A stretch of 56,494 bases of DNA from Rhizobium sp. PDO1-076 (GTDB lineage Bacteria > Pseudomonadota > Alphaproteobacteria > Rhizobiales > Rhizobiaceae). Positions 17,592 to 26,893 of this stretch are shown here, piece after piece; the stretch's first letter is position 1, and every line of letters begins with the position of its first letter. The stretch covers positions 1 through 56,494 of the forward strand of contig NZ_AHZC01000066.1 in NCBI RefSeq assembly GCF_000247475.1, read 5' to 3'. The position numbers and the translations under genes are program-made. The notes beneath the pieces are model-generated. The model made no database searches and was not told the DNA's origin. It saw nothing but the letters and a program-made list of their open reading frames with translations.

Positions 17592-19493
17592 ATGAAGACA
17601 GGCAGCCATTGGCGCGCGCGCTTGCGGTATGAGTTCGACAAGAGCATGGCGGCCGGCGCGATCGCGCTGATGGGATGGCTGGCGCTGATATCGCTGATCG
17701 TCATCGTGCTGGCAGGTATCTTTCTCGCCTTGACAGGCATCGCGCCGGAAGGCGGCGAACCGGTGAGCTTCATCGAAGCTGCATGGGAATCGCTGATGCG
17801 CACCATGGACGCAGGAACCATGGGCGGCGATATCGGCTGGTCGTTCCGCATGGTCTCACTGGTCGTGACCATCGCCGGCATCTTCGTCTTTTCCGCCCTG
17901 ATCGGCGTCATCAGCTCGGGCTTGGAAAACAAACTCGACGAGTTGCGAAAGGGCCGCTCGCGGGTACTGGAGGCAGACCACACCATCATTCTCAACTGGT
18001 CGCCGTCGATCTTCGACATCATCAGCGAACTGGTGATCGCCAACCAGAGCCGTCGCACTCCGCGCATCGTCATCATGGCCAACAAGGACAAGGTGGAGAT
18101 GGAGGACGAGATCGCCACCAAGGTCGATGACCTGAAGAACACCAGGATCATCTGCCGCAGCGGCGATCCGACCGATCTCTATGACCTCGACATCGTCAAC
18201 GCCCAGACGTCCCGTTCGATCATCGTGCTGTCGCCGGAAGACGACGACGCAGATTCCCGTGTGATCAAATCCGTACTGGCCCTGGTCAACGATCCGAAGC
18301 GCCGGACCGAACCCTATATGATTGCAGCAGAAATCCGCGACGCAGCCAATGCCGAAGTGGCCCGTATCGTCGGGGGCAGCGAGATGCAGCTCATCCTCGC
18401 CGACGACCTGATTTCCAGGATCGTGGTCCATACAAGCCGCCAGTCGGGCCTCTCTGCGGTCTATTCCGAACTGCTCGATTTCGACGGCTGCGAAATCTAC
18501 ACGCTCGAACAGCCGGAACTGACCGGAAAACCGTTCGGCACGGCCGTAATGAGCTATCAGGCAAGCACGCTGATCGGCATCTGCGACAACAATGGCGCGG
18601 TTCACCTCAATCCGCCGCCGAACCGCGTATTCGAGGCCGGCGAAAAGGCCATCATCATTTCCGAGGACGACGCCTCGATCAAACTGGACGCTGGCAAGAC
18701 GACCGTTGCGCAGAGCCTGATCCTGCCACCCGTCGCGCGCGAACAGCAGGCGGAACGCACCCTGATCCTGGGTTGGAACCGCCGTGGCCCGATCATCGCA
18801 ACCGAGCTCTCCCGCTACGTGGCGCCGGGTTCTCACCTTACGATTGCGGCAGAAACGCCCGGTTTCGTCGATGAGGTTTCCACGCTGCAAATCGATCGCG
18901 ACATCATGACGGTCGACGCCAGATCGATAGACACCAGCCATCGCGGCACGTTGAATGAACTGGATATCCCATCTTACGACCATGTCCTTGTGCTCGGTTA
19001 CAGCGACACGATGGCCGCCCAGACCGCGGACACACACACGCTGATCACCCTGCTGCAACTGCGCCAGATCGCAGAGCGCGCCGGAAAACACATCAGCGTC
19101 GTCAGCGAGATGATCGACATCCGCAACCGCCAACTGGCGGAAGTGACCCGGGCCGACGACTTCGTCGTCAGCAACAAGCTGGTCAGCCTGATGCTCGCCC
19201 AGGCCTCGGAGAACGCTTATATGGCGGCCATATTCGGCGAATTGCTCGATGAGGCCGGCTCGGAGATCTACATGCGTCCGATCTCGGACTATGTCACGAT
19301 CGACAAGCCTGTAAACTTCTACACCGTCACGCTGTCGGCCCTTCGCCGCGGCGAGGTGGCCATCGGCTACCGCAAGCAGAACGATGCCGACCCCGACCCA
19401 CGTCGCCTCGGCGGCGTGGTGGTCAATCCGCCCAAGGCGCTGATGATGCATTTCAATCCGGACGACATGGTTATCGTCCTGGCGGCCGACTGA
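17592..19493 (+). CDS. CASTOR/POLLUX-type ion channel homologue with tandem nucleotide-binding-like domains
   Basis: A 633-residue membrane protein. Helices at about 20-50 and 85-115 flank a short re-entrant segment (AAWESLMRTMDAGTMGGDIGW) in the place of a pore loop. They are followed by ISSGLENKLDELRKGRSRVLEADHTIILNWSP, the hallmark linker of the CASTOR/POLLUX/DMI1 family. Two large cytosolic halves then repeat an RCK/TrkA-N-like pattern (HTIILNWSP at about 130 and RTLILGWNRRGP at about 395). The family gates cation flow; in plants it is nuclear and needed for symbiotic calcium signals, whereas bacterial members are poorly studied. The ATG at 17592 gives a short basic N-terminus. It diverges from the ABC importer and ends at a strong terminator. 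Confidence 0.85.
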   Translation: MKTGSHWRARLRYEFDKSMAAGAIALMGWLALISLIVIVLAGIFLALTGIAPEGGEPVSFIEAAWESLMRTMDAGTMGGDIGWSFRMVSLVVTIAGIFVFSALIGVISSGLENKLDELRKGRSRVLEADHTIILNWSPSIFDIISELVIANQSRRTPRIVIMANKDKVEMEDEIATKVDDLKNTRIICRSGDPTDLYDLDIVNAQTSRSIIVLSPEDDDADSRVIKSVLALVNDPKRRTEPYMIAAEIRDAANAEVARIVGGSEMQLILADDLISRIVVHTSRQSGLSAVYSELLDFDGCEIYTLEQPELTGKPFGTAVMSYQASTLIGICDNNGAVHLNPPPNRVFEAGEKAIIISEDDASIKLDAGKTTVAQSLILPPVAREQQAERTLILGWNRRGPIIATELSRYVAPGSHLTIAAETPGFVDEVSTLQIDRDIMTVDARSIDTSHRGTLNELDIPSYDHVLVLGYSDTMAAQTADTHTLITLLQLRQIAERAGKHISVVSEMIDIRNRQLAEVTRADDFVVSNKLVSLMLAQASENAYMAAIFGELLDEAGSEIYMRPISDYVTIDKPVNFYTVTLSALRRGEVAIGYRKQNDADPDPRRLGGVVVNPPKALMMHFNPDDMVIVLAAD

Positions 19494-19514
19494 CAAAACT
19501 CCAGACGCAATGGC

Positions 19515-19553
19515 AAAAGGCCCGGATGCAGAAACAACTGCTCCGGGCCCTTT
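19515..19553. terminator. Bidirectional intrinsic terminator between the channel and aminotransferase genes
   Basis: GGCCCGGA (19519-19526) pairs with TCCGGGCC (19542-19549). An inner GCAG/CTGC extends the stem and A/T runs flank it on both sides. The two genes converge here, so the hairpin can stop transcripts from either side. Confidence 0.8.
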
Positions 19554-19572
19554 GATTGCATATGCAAGATGA

Positions 19573-20802
19573 TCAGGCTGCGTTGGCGAGCGCTCCGCCG
19601 ACCAGCCGTCCAAGCCGCTTGATGCCTTCATCGATCATCTGTTCGTTGGCACAGGAGAATGACAGCCGCACCGTATTGGTGCCCGAACGGTTGGCAAAGA
19701 ACGCCTGCCCCGGAACAAAGGCAACCTTTTCGGTCTCGACCGAGAGCGCCAGCAATTCGGCACCATCCATTCCCTCCGGCAAGGTCACCCAGACGAACAT
19801 GCCGCCTTCGGGTCGGGTCCAGCGCGTGCCAACCGGCATGTATTTATCGAGTGCAGCCAGCATGGCGTCGCGCCTCGCGCTGTAGGCCCGTCTGATCTTG
19901 GCGACCTGCGCGTCGAAATGGCGTTCGGCGACATGGGTGATGGCAATCTGGTTGATCGATGACGAATGTAGGTCGGCCGCCTGCTTCATCAGGACCAGCT
20001 TGCGGATGACCGTCGTCGACGCCACCACGTAACCGACCCGCAATCCCGGTGCGAGCGTCTTGGAGAAGCTGCCGCAATAGATCGTCCGCGTATCTTCGAT
20101 CGAGCCGCTACGTTCGATATCCAGCGCCAGGATCGGCGTCACCGCCTCGCCGTCATAACGCAGATGCTGATAAGCAGCATCCTCTATGACCGCAATGTCC
20201 AGTTCATCGGCCAAAGCCAGCAGACGCTTGCGATTTTCAAGCGAAACCGTCTCGCCGGTCGGATTGGAAAAATCGGCAGACAGATAGGCGAATTTCACCG
20301 AGCCACCATTGGTTTCGGCCGCTGCCGTGTAGCTTCCCGGCGTCCTATTGCCAAGGCTCAGCTGGTCATACCTCGGCTCATAAGCATTGAACGCCTGCAG
20401 AGCGCCCAGGTAAGTTGGCCAGTTGACAAGAGCCGTATCGCGCGGCGACAGGAACAGCTTGCCGAGATAGTCCAGCGCCTGCTGCGAGCCGGAAGTGATG
20501 AAGATATTGTCGATGCCGCACGTGATGCCGAGCCGCGCCATGTCCGCCTGCAGCCACTCGCGCAACGGCTTGTATCCTTCCGAAACCGAATACTGCAGGG
20601 CGGCACACGCCTGTCCGCTGGTGAAAATATCGGCATAGGCATCCTTGAACGCCTCATCCGGAAACAGCGCCGGATCCGGAATCCCGCCGGCAAACGAAAT
20701 GATCTCCGGCCGATCGAGAAGCTTCAGCAGTTCACGGATTTCAGATGCACGCATACGCGACGAGCGCGTCGCGAAAATATGGTCCCAATTGAGCACAGGC
20801 AT
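19573..20802 (-). CDS. PLP-dependent class I aminotransferase (2-aminoadipate / MocR-related type)
   Basis: A 409-residue aminotransferase. Key features are PEIISFAGGIPDPALFP at the N-terminus, SGSQQALD for cofactor phosphate contact and SADFSNPTGE (Asn and Pro of the PLP site). VIEDAAYQHLRYDG (Asp and Tyr) and YCGSFSKTLAPGLRVGYV with the Schiff-base Lys follow, and the substrate Arg is in VRLSFSC. This pattern is that of the 2-aminoadipate/aromatic/branched-chain group (LysN-like); the true donor is unknown. The start at 20802 gives the usual MPVLNWDHIF opening; an ATG at 20826 would add eight residues. It is downstream of, and on the same strand as, the chemoreceptor gene but separated by a terminator. 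Confidence 0.88.
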   Translation of the reverse strand: MPVLNWDHIFATRSSRMRASEIRELLKLLDRPEIISFAGGIPDPALFPDEAFKDAYADIFTSGQACAALQYSVSEGYKPLREWLQADMARLGITCGIDNIFITSGSQQALDYLGKLFLSPRDTALVNWPTYLGALQAFNAYEPRYDQLSLGNRTPGSYTAAAETNGGSVKFAYLSADFSNPTGETVSLENRKRLLALADELDIAVIEDAAYQHLRYDGEAVTPILALDIERSGSIEDTRTIYCGSFSKTLAPGLRVGYVVASTTVIRKLVLMKQAADLHSSSINQIAITHVAERHFDAQVAKIRRAYSARRDAMLAALDKYMPVGTRWTRPEGGMFVWVTLPEGMDGAELLALSVETEKVAFVPGQAFFANRSGTNTVRLSFSCANEQMIDEGIKRLGRLVGGALANAA

Positions 20803-20971
20803 TTCCTCGGATGTTCTTTTTGACATCCAACGAGACCATGAAAACAACGATATGTCAACAATACTGACCCATCTTGCAGACAGCAGAAATAAGTCATTGA
20901 AAAGAACAAAACCATCAGAAACACACAAGCAAAATTGATTATGTTTTTTGATAGTCAAAACGCAAGAAGAC

Positions 20972-21004
20972 AGATCCCGGGAGCCGCATCGGCACCCGGA
21001 ATCT
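20972..21004 (-). terminator. Hairpin terminator after the chemoreceptor gene
   Basis: AGATCCCGGG (20972-20981) and CCCGGAATCT (20995-21004) form a ten-base stem with one G-T pair, with a nested GCCG/CGGC inside the loop. It is 42 bases past the chemoreceptor stop, followed on the minus strand by a pyrimidine-rich stretch. Confidence 0.7.
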
Positions 21005-21045
21005 CTAGAAATTCACACACCGGTTGGGTGCCGGCAACGCTGGCT

Positions 21046-22722
21046 TCAAGCCGCATGCAGTCCTCTTTGCTGCGGCACGGACGTTGCTGTCTTGAACTGC
21101 TGAACTAGCTGGAACAGCCCGTTGACATCACGCGATAGCGAGTGCGCGGCTGCCGAAGTCTCTTCTACCATGGCAGCGTTCTGCTGGGTCGATTGATCGA
21201 TCTGGTTCACCGAACTGTTGATGTCTTTCAGCGATCCGGACTGTTCTTCAGTTGCCTCGATGATCGCCCGGATGTTCACGGTGATATCCTCGACCTGGCT
21301 GGCGATCTGTTCAAGCGACAAACCCGTCTGCCCGACAAGGTCTACGCCACGACTGACCTGCGCCGCCGAGGTGCTGATCAACTGGCGGATCTCCTTGGCG
21401 GCACTCCCCGAGCGCTGTGCGAGTTCACGCACCTCCTGCGCCACCACAGCAAAGCCCTTGCCCGCCTCACCTGCCCTTGCAGCCTCGACACCGGCGTTGA
21501 GCGCCAGCAAATTGGTCTGGAAGGCGATTTCATCAATCACGCCGAGAATACTGGAAATCTGTTTCGAGGATTGCTCGATCTCGCTCATGGCGCCGACCGC
21601 ATCGCGGACCACAGCACCTGACTTTTCTGCGTTGGCACGGGTCTGCTCGACAAGCTTTCCAACATTCGTCGCACGCTTGGCGGACTCCGCCACAGTGGTG
21701 GTAATTTCCTCGAGAGCCGCGGCAGATTCCTCGACCGAGGCTGCCTGAACTTCGGTCCGACGCGCAAGCTGATTGGCTGCATCGGAGATCTCACCGGTAC
21801 TCGATGCGATGGAACGCGCATTGGTCGTAACGGTGCAAATCGTCTGCTTCAATCGCGTCAGCGCTTCGTTGAAGTCATTCCTGACCTTTTCCATGGTCGG
21901 CACGAAAGGACGGTCCAGACTGCAGGTCAGATCGCCGTCCGCCAGACCACTCAGAGAACCGGCCAATTGCGCAATCGCGTCCATCCGTGACGAGACATCG
22001 GTGGCGAACTTGATCACCTTGTAGACCTTGCCGGACGAATCGAACACCGGATTGTAGCTCGCCTGGATCCATACATCTCGCCCATCTTTAGCGACACGGC
22101 GAAACTCGTCGGAGAAGATTTCGCCGCTGGCCAGCCTGCCCCAGAACGCCTGATAGTCATCCGAATTGACATAGGTCGGATCACAGAACATCCGGTGATG
22201 TTTGCCGACAATTTCTGCAAGGCTGTAGCCGAGGCCTTTGCAGAAATTCTCGTTGGCCGTCAGGATGGTGCCGTCCGGCTGGAATTCAATGACTGCCTGC
22301 GATGCTGACAAGGCCTTGAGTTTGGCGTCATCCTCCATCGCGCGGATCTTGGCTGCGGTGATGTTGGTGGCGTATTTCACCACCTTGTAGGGCTTTCCGC
22401 CCTTCATCAGTGGGTTGTAGGACGCTTCGATCCAAATTTCCCGCCCACCCTTGGCGACACGGAGATACTGCCCGCGATCAAATTTCCCACTGCGCAACTG
22501 CTGCCAAAACGAAGAGTACTCGGGCGACGCCGCTTCGACCGGATCAACAAACATCCGGTGATGTTTTCCCTGGATCTCGGACAGTGCATAGCTCACCGCC
22601 ATGCAGAAATTTTCATTGGCTGTCAGAATGATGCCATTCAGATCGAACTCGATCACCGCCTGCGAGCGCCTCAGGGCCTCGGATTCAGCCAGGGAGTCCC
22701 TTATATTTCTCAAGATAGGCAT
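21046..22722 (-). CDS. Soluble methyl-accepting chemotaxis protein with two tandem PAS domains
   Basis: A 558-residue receptor without an obvious membrane segment. PAS 1 (about 15-125) and PAS 2 (about 135-250) are close copies: both contain QAVIEF, GxILTANENFC, GKHHRMF and IWIEASYNP or VWIQASYNP. A short HAMP-like linker follows. The signalling domain has the conserved hairpin tip EIAFQTNLLALNAGVEAARAGEAGKGFAVVAQEVRELAQRS. It should signal through CheA/CheW from the cytoplasm. PAS domains often hold haem, flavin or small ligands; the ligand is unknown. The ATG at 22722 follows GGGGGAA seven bases away. There is no C-terminal CheR-tethering pentapeptide. Confidence 0.92.
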   Translation of the reverse strand: MPILRNIRDSLAESEALRRSQAVIEFDLNGIILTANENFCMAVSYALSEIQGKHHRMFVDPVEAASPEYSSFWQQLRSGKFDRGQYLRVAKGGREIWIEASYNPLMKGGKPYKVVKYATNITAAKIRAMEDDAKLKALSASQAVIEFQPDGTILTANENFCKGLGYSLAEIVGKHHRMFCDPTYVNSDDYQAFWGRLASGEIFSDEFRRVAKDGRDVWIQASYNPVFDSSGKVYKVIKFATDVSSRMDAIAQLAGSLSGLADGDLTCSLDRPFVPTMEKVRNDFNEALTRLKQTICTVTTNARSIASSTGEISDAANQLARRTEVQAASVEESAAALEEITTTVAESAKRATNVGKLVEQTRANAEKSGAVVRDAVGAMSEIEQSSKQISSILGVIDEIAFQTNLLALNAGVEAARAGEAGKGFAVVAQEVRELAQRSGSAAKEIRQLISTSAAQVSRGVDLVGQTGLSLEQIASQVEDITVNIRAIIEATEEQSGSLKDINSSVNQIDQSTQQNAAMVEETSAAAHSLSRDVNGLFQLVQQFKTATSVPQQRGLHAA

Positions 22723-23006
22723 GCAATTTCCCCCATGCATCCAACCGATGCGAATGGCGAAACACCCATGGTTCGCACACCGATAAAGTGTATGAACACC
22801 GGTATACAAATTGCTAATATTCTTAAAAACAGACTCAACTCAAGCAAATATTTTAGATAATCGTAAATCACCAAGAAGTAAGCGCAATACCGCCTGCACA
22901 ACCGCTAGAATGTTCAATCGACATCTTTGCACTATAGCGCCATTGCATGGATAAAATTGAACAAAAGTCATTTTTGCGAGCAAAAGATCATCGCGCATCC
23001 GACGGT
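22723..23006. other. AT-rich intergenic region before the chemoreceptor gene
   Basis: About 280 bases with strikingly higher A/T content than the surroundings (for example 22800-22870). It holds the chemoreceptor promoter on the minus strand and the ilvC terminator at its right end. No gene or confident RNA was recognised. Confidence 0.4.
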
Positions 23007-23034
23007 AAAAAACCGGGAGACTTTCGGCCCCCGG
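23007..23034 (-). terminator. Intrinsic terminator of ilvC
   Basis: On the minus strand CCGGG (23034-23030) pairs with CCCGG (23017-23013) and is followed at once by a run of six T (23012-23007). It is about 50 bases past the ilvC stop. Stem and T-run make this a standard Rho-independent terminator. Confidence 0.8.
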
Positions 23035-23086
23035 CTGGAAATTCAGCGAACTGCAGGGACGGACATAGTCCGTCGAAACGCTCGGA

Positions 23087-24121
<1,035 letters not shown>

Positions 24122-24130
24122 CTATGCTTC

Positions 24131-24820
24131 TCAGTTGTGGTGAATGTTGTTGTTCGACACGCCGGCACGGGAGGTCCCGTCCAGACCCGCCAAAATCCTC
24201 TCCGTGCCGTAGAGCATCAGGAAGGCGTGAACCGCCTTCGAGGCCCTCGACCCGAAACTCGTCGTCTGTGGCATATCGCCGAGCAGCATGCGGACATGCA
24301 GGTCGCTGACGATCAACCCGTAAAGCGTACGATAGGCTTCCTCGCCATCATTGAAGCGCAACAGGCCATCGCGCTGTCCCGCCTCGAGCAGCGCCCGCGC
24401 CCTGCGATCGATCTGCCGACGGCCGCGCTCCAGCAGCAGAGTGCCAAACTTGGAGCCGTCCCGGCTCGACTGACCGATGGCGAGGCGATTGAGCGCCAGC
24501 GATACATCGCCTGCCAGCACTTCGAGCAGATCCTTGGCGAACACCTCGAGATGATCGGTGAGGCTTGCCGCGGTCAGCCGCTCGCCCGGCCGCTCGAACG
24601 TGCGGACCTTGCTGGCCTGGTAGGAAATCATCGCCGACAGCAAACCGTCGCGGTCACCGAACCACTTGTAGAGGCTTTCCTTGGAGCAATTGGCCGCACG
24701 GGCCAAGCCGGCCGTCGTCACAGCCTTGTCACCACCTTCGACCAGCAAACGCAAGGCTTCCGCCAGCACAGCGTTCTGGCGTGGGGTGAATTCGGTATTC
24801 TGACTGCTCTCGCTCGACAT
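24131..24820 (-). CDS. TetR family transcriptional regulator
   Basis: A 229-residue regulator. The N-terminal helix-turn-helix (about 25-65) reads VTTAGLARAANCSKESLYKWFGDRDGLLSAMISYQ, the TetR pattern. The C-terminal ligand domain is typical of AefR-like members and ends in an unusual Asn/His-rich tail (SNNNIHHN). The ATG at 24820 has a perfect GGAGG five bases away. A 14-base perfect palindrome sits 13 bases upstream of the start, which suggests autoregulation. Only 24 bases separate its stop from the ilvC start, so it may also set ilvC expression. The ligand is unknown. Confidence 0.9.
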   Translation of the reverse strand: MSSESSQNTEFTPRQNAVLAEALRLLVEGGDKAVTTAGLARAANCSKESLYKWFGDRDGLLSAMISYQASKVRTFERPGERLTAASLTDHLEVFAKDLLEVLAGDVSLALNRLAIGQSSRDGSKFGTLLLERGRRQIDRRARALLEAGQRDGLLRFNDGEEAYRTLYGLIVSDLHVRMLLGDMPQTTSFGSRASKAVHAFLMLYGTERILAGLDGTSRAGVSNNNIHHN

Positions 24821-24832
24821 GACGGCCTCCGA

Positions 24833-24846
24833 GTACCGTACGGTAC
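24833..24846. promoter_or_regulatory. Perfect 14-base palindrome upstream of tetR, candidate operator
   Basis: GTACCGTACGGTAC is its own reverse complement, and the core ACCGTACGGT overlaps a further partial repeat (ACGGT at 24845-24849). Its position just ahead of the tetR start codon is typical for a TetR-family autorepression site. Confidence 0.6.
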
Positions 24847-25230
24847 GGTTCTTGCTCGTTATGAGCCCAGACGCGTGTCGGGTCAAGAGCTGCCTTGTTA
24901 TTTTTGCAAGCATTTTGCAGCGCTCGCTGCAAAAGCTTTGAGCATCTGCACGTTCAGCGCCAAGGCCCGGTCGCGCCCAAGTTCAGTCACGAATAGGTGA
25001 ATGGAGCAATAATAATAATAATACTTCACTCCTATTTTTGCCGCGAATGCTACATTTATGCAATTGTTTTTATTGCGTTAAATTTTTAGCTGCGAGAGAA
25101 ATAAAAAGGAATCAACCGAACCAAAGAGTTCGATTGCGCGCAATGTGGTATTGAAATTTTTAGGTCTGGGCGCCACATCCACATTGCCGAACGAGATACT
25201 TCGTTCCCCGATAAAATCAGGAGCAAGATC
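24847..25230. other. Divergent intergenic region with an AAT repeat and a leader hairpin
   Basis: No gene is seen. The region contains five tandem AAT units (25008-25022), then AT-rich DNA that should hold the promoter of the small secreted protein gene. A GAACGA/TCGTTC hairpin (25189-25194 with 25201-25206) lies just before that gene's ribosome site. The tetR promoter lies at the left end. Confidence 0.45.
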
Positions 25231-25473
25231 ATGAAAATCATTGCCGCCACCGCACTCATCGCCGCACTCGCCAGCGCATCTGCCGCCTTCGCGCTCGAAC
25301 CGATTCCGGGCTCGATTACCTATGCCGGCAAGCAGGCCAATATCGTGAAGGCCCCCGTAGGATCGACCCTGTTCCACAATTTCAATTTCAAAGGCGACAA
25401 GATTCGGGAAGTCTACAGGGTCAACGCCGATCACACCGTGACATTGGTTCAGCGTGGCATCATCAACGATTGA
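25231..25473 (+). CDS. Small secreted protein of unknown function
   Basis: An 80-residue protein with a textbook signal peptide (MKIIAATALIAALASASAAFA, cleavage after residue 21). The mature part of about 59 residues contains GSITYAGKQANIVKAPVGSTLFHNF and ends REVYRVNADHTVTLVQRGIIND. The ATG has AGGAGC seven bases upstream and the gene ends at a strong terminator, so it is well supported as real. I do not recognise a characterised family. Its product should be periplasmic or exported. Confidence 0.8.
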   Translation: MKIIAATALIAALASASAAFALEPIPGSITYAGKQANIVKAPVGSTLFHNFNFKGDKIREVYRVNADHTVTLVQRGIIND

Positions 25474-25499
25474 TCTGACGTCTCACCTGCTCGCCGAAC

Positions 25500-25529
25500 A
25501 GCCCCGAAGTGAATGCTCCGGGGCTTTTT
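25500..25529. terminator. Intrinsic terminator between the secreted protein gene and lrp-type gene
   Basis: AGCCCCG (25500-25506) pairs with CGGGGCT (25519-25525) and is followed by TTTT. The neighbouring genes converge on it. Confidence 0.85.
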
Positions 25530-25537
25530 ATACCCGG

Positions 25538-26002
25538 CTACCGCGCGTAGTCGACAGGGATCGCCGAACCGCTTTTCAGCGTCTCCATCGATATCGACGC
25601 CGACACATCGAACAATTCGATCCGCTTGACCAGCCGCCGATAGACCACGTCGTAATGCTCCACTCTCGGCAACACGACCTTCAGGATATAGTCGTAATGC
25701 CCGGTGAGCCGATGGGCTTCGACGATCTCGGCGATGTCGCCGACAGCCCGACGGAATTCCTCGATCCATTCGTCGGCGTGGTGGGCAGTCTTGATCAGCG
25801 CATAAACGGTGGTCGGCACGCCCATCTTCTCGCGATCGAGCACGGCAATGCGCCGAGCGATATAGCCCCCCTCCTCCAGTTTCTGGATGCGGCGTGAGCA
25901 AGCTGACACGGAAAGCGATACCTTCTCGGCCAGATCCGTGACCGCAATGGCGCAGTCCATTTGCAACCACTCGAGAATCTTCCGGTCTCTTTCGTCAATC
26001 AC
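25538..26002 (-). CDS. Lrp/AsnC family transcriptional regulator
   Basis: A protein of about 154 residues. The N-terminal helix-turn-helix (MIDERDRKILEWLQMDCAIAVTDLAEKVSLSVSACSRRIQKLEEGGYI) and the C-terminal RAM ligand domain (HYDYILKVVLPRVEHYDVVYRRL) match Lrp/AsnC regulators that sense amino acids. The GTG at 26002 is preferred because GGAG lies nine bases upstream; the TTG at 26020 has no ribosome site. The gene diverges from an Asp/Glu racemase gene across about 165 bases. By the usual logic of this family it probably regulates that racemase, responding to its substrate or product (inference). Confidence 0.9.
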   Translation of the reverse strand: MIDERDRKILEWLQMDCAIAVTDLAEKVSLSVSACSRRIQKLEEGGYIARRIAVLDREKMGVPTTVYALIKTAHHADEWIEEFRRAVGDIAEIVEAHRLTGHYDYILKVVLPRVEHYDVVYRRLVKRIELFDVSASISMETLKSGSAIPVDYAR

Positions 26003-26166
26003 GCTGATATTCTCCGACAACTGAAATCAAAGACGCAAAATTTGCGCGCCAAAAAGACAAATGACACGTCTTGATTTGCAAGAAAAGGCGCTATTGCCGC
26101 CAAAATCGCACACCAGATGCGAGCCAAATCGGCGATCATCAACCATCAAAACACAAGGAGATTGCT

Positions 26167-26880
26167 ATGCAGATGATGGGCCTGATCGGTGGGATGAGTT
26201 TCGAAAGTTCAGCCGTTTACTACCGGCTGATCAACGAAGCCGTACGGACCAGGCTCGGCGGACTGACCTCGGCCGAAGTCATCATGCACTCCGTCAATTT
26301 CGAAAGCATCGTCGCACTGCAAAAGGCCGGTCGCTGGGATGATGCCGCGCGCCGCCTGGGAGACGTGGCAGTAGGGCTGGAGAAAGCCGGAGCAAGCTGC
26401 GTCCTGATCTGCACGAACACGATGCACCTGGTCGCAGGCGAGGTTCAGGCCCGCATCAACGTGCCGCTGATCAACATCATCGACGAGACAGCGACCGCCC
26501 TGAAGAAGAATGGCGCCAAGCGGCCGCTGCTACTGGCAACCCGCTATACCATGGAGCACGGCTTCTATGCCGAGCGCATGCGCCGGAACGGCGTCGAGAT
26601 CATGGTGCCGGATGCCGGTGGTCGCACCGCGACCCATAACATCATCTTTGATGAACTCTGCGCCGGCCGTGTCATCGACAGCTCACGCGAAAAGCTTATG
26701 GCCATCATCGAACAGGCCAAGGCAGAGGGTGCCGACAGCGTGATCCTGGGCTGCACGGAAATCTGCCTGATCCTCGACCCGACCGCCCTGCCTTTGCCGG
26801 GTTTCGATTCGACCACCCTCCATGCCGAGTCGGCCGTCGATTTCTGCTTGGCCAACGGTTTGGCGACCAACGCCGCCTGA
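26167..26880 (+). CDS. Aspartate/glutamate racemase family protein
   Basis: A 237-residue enzyme with both catalytic cysteines of the cofactor-independent racemase family: ICTNTMH (about residue 80) and LGCTEI (about 195). The N-terminal GLIGGMSFESSAVYYRLINE is that of the YgeA/aspartate racemase branch. It should invert an amino acid such as Asp or Glu by a two-base mechanism. The ATG at 26167 has AGGAG seven bases upstream; longer readings back to 26071 lack this. It diverges from the Lrp/AsnC gene and converges with pdxJ. Confidence 0.9.
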   Translation: MQMMGLIGGMSFESSAVYYRLINEAVRTRLGGLTSAEVIMHSVNFESIVALQKAGRWDDAARRLGDVAVGLEKAGASCVLICTNTMHLVAGEVQARINVPLINIIDETATALKKNGAKRPLLLATRYTMEHGFYAERMRRNGVEIMVPDAGGRTATHNIIFDELCAGRVIDSSREKLMAIIEQAKAEGADSVILGCTEICLILDPTALPLPGFDSTTLHAESAVDFCLANGLATNAA

Positions 26881-26893
26881 AATCGGCAAGGGT

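Noticed and set aside
17856..19631. A 591-codon open frame on the minus strand opposite the channel gene
   Set aside because: It crosses the strong terminator at 19515-19553 and has no recognisable domain, whereas the plus-strand product is a clear family member.
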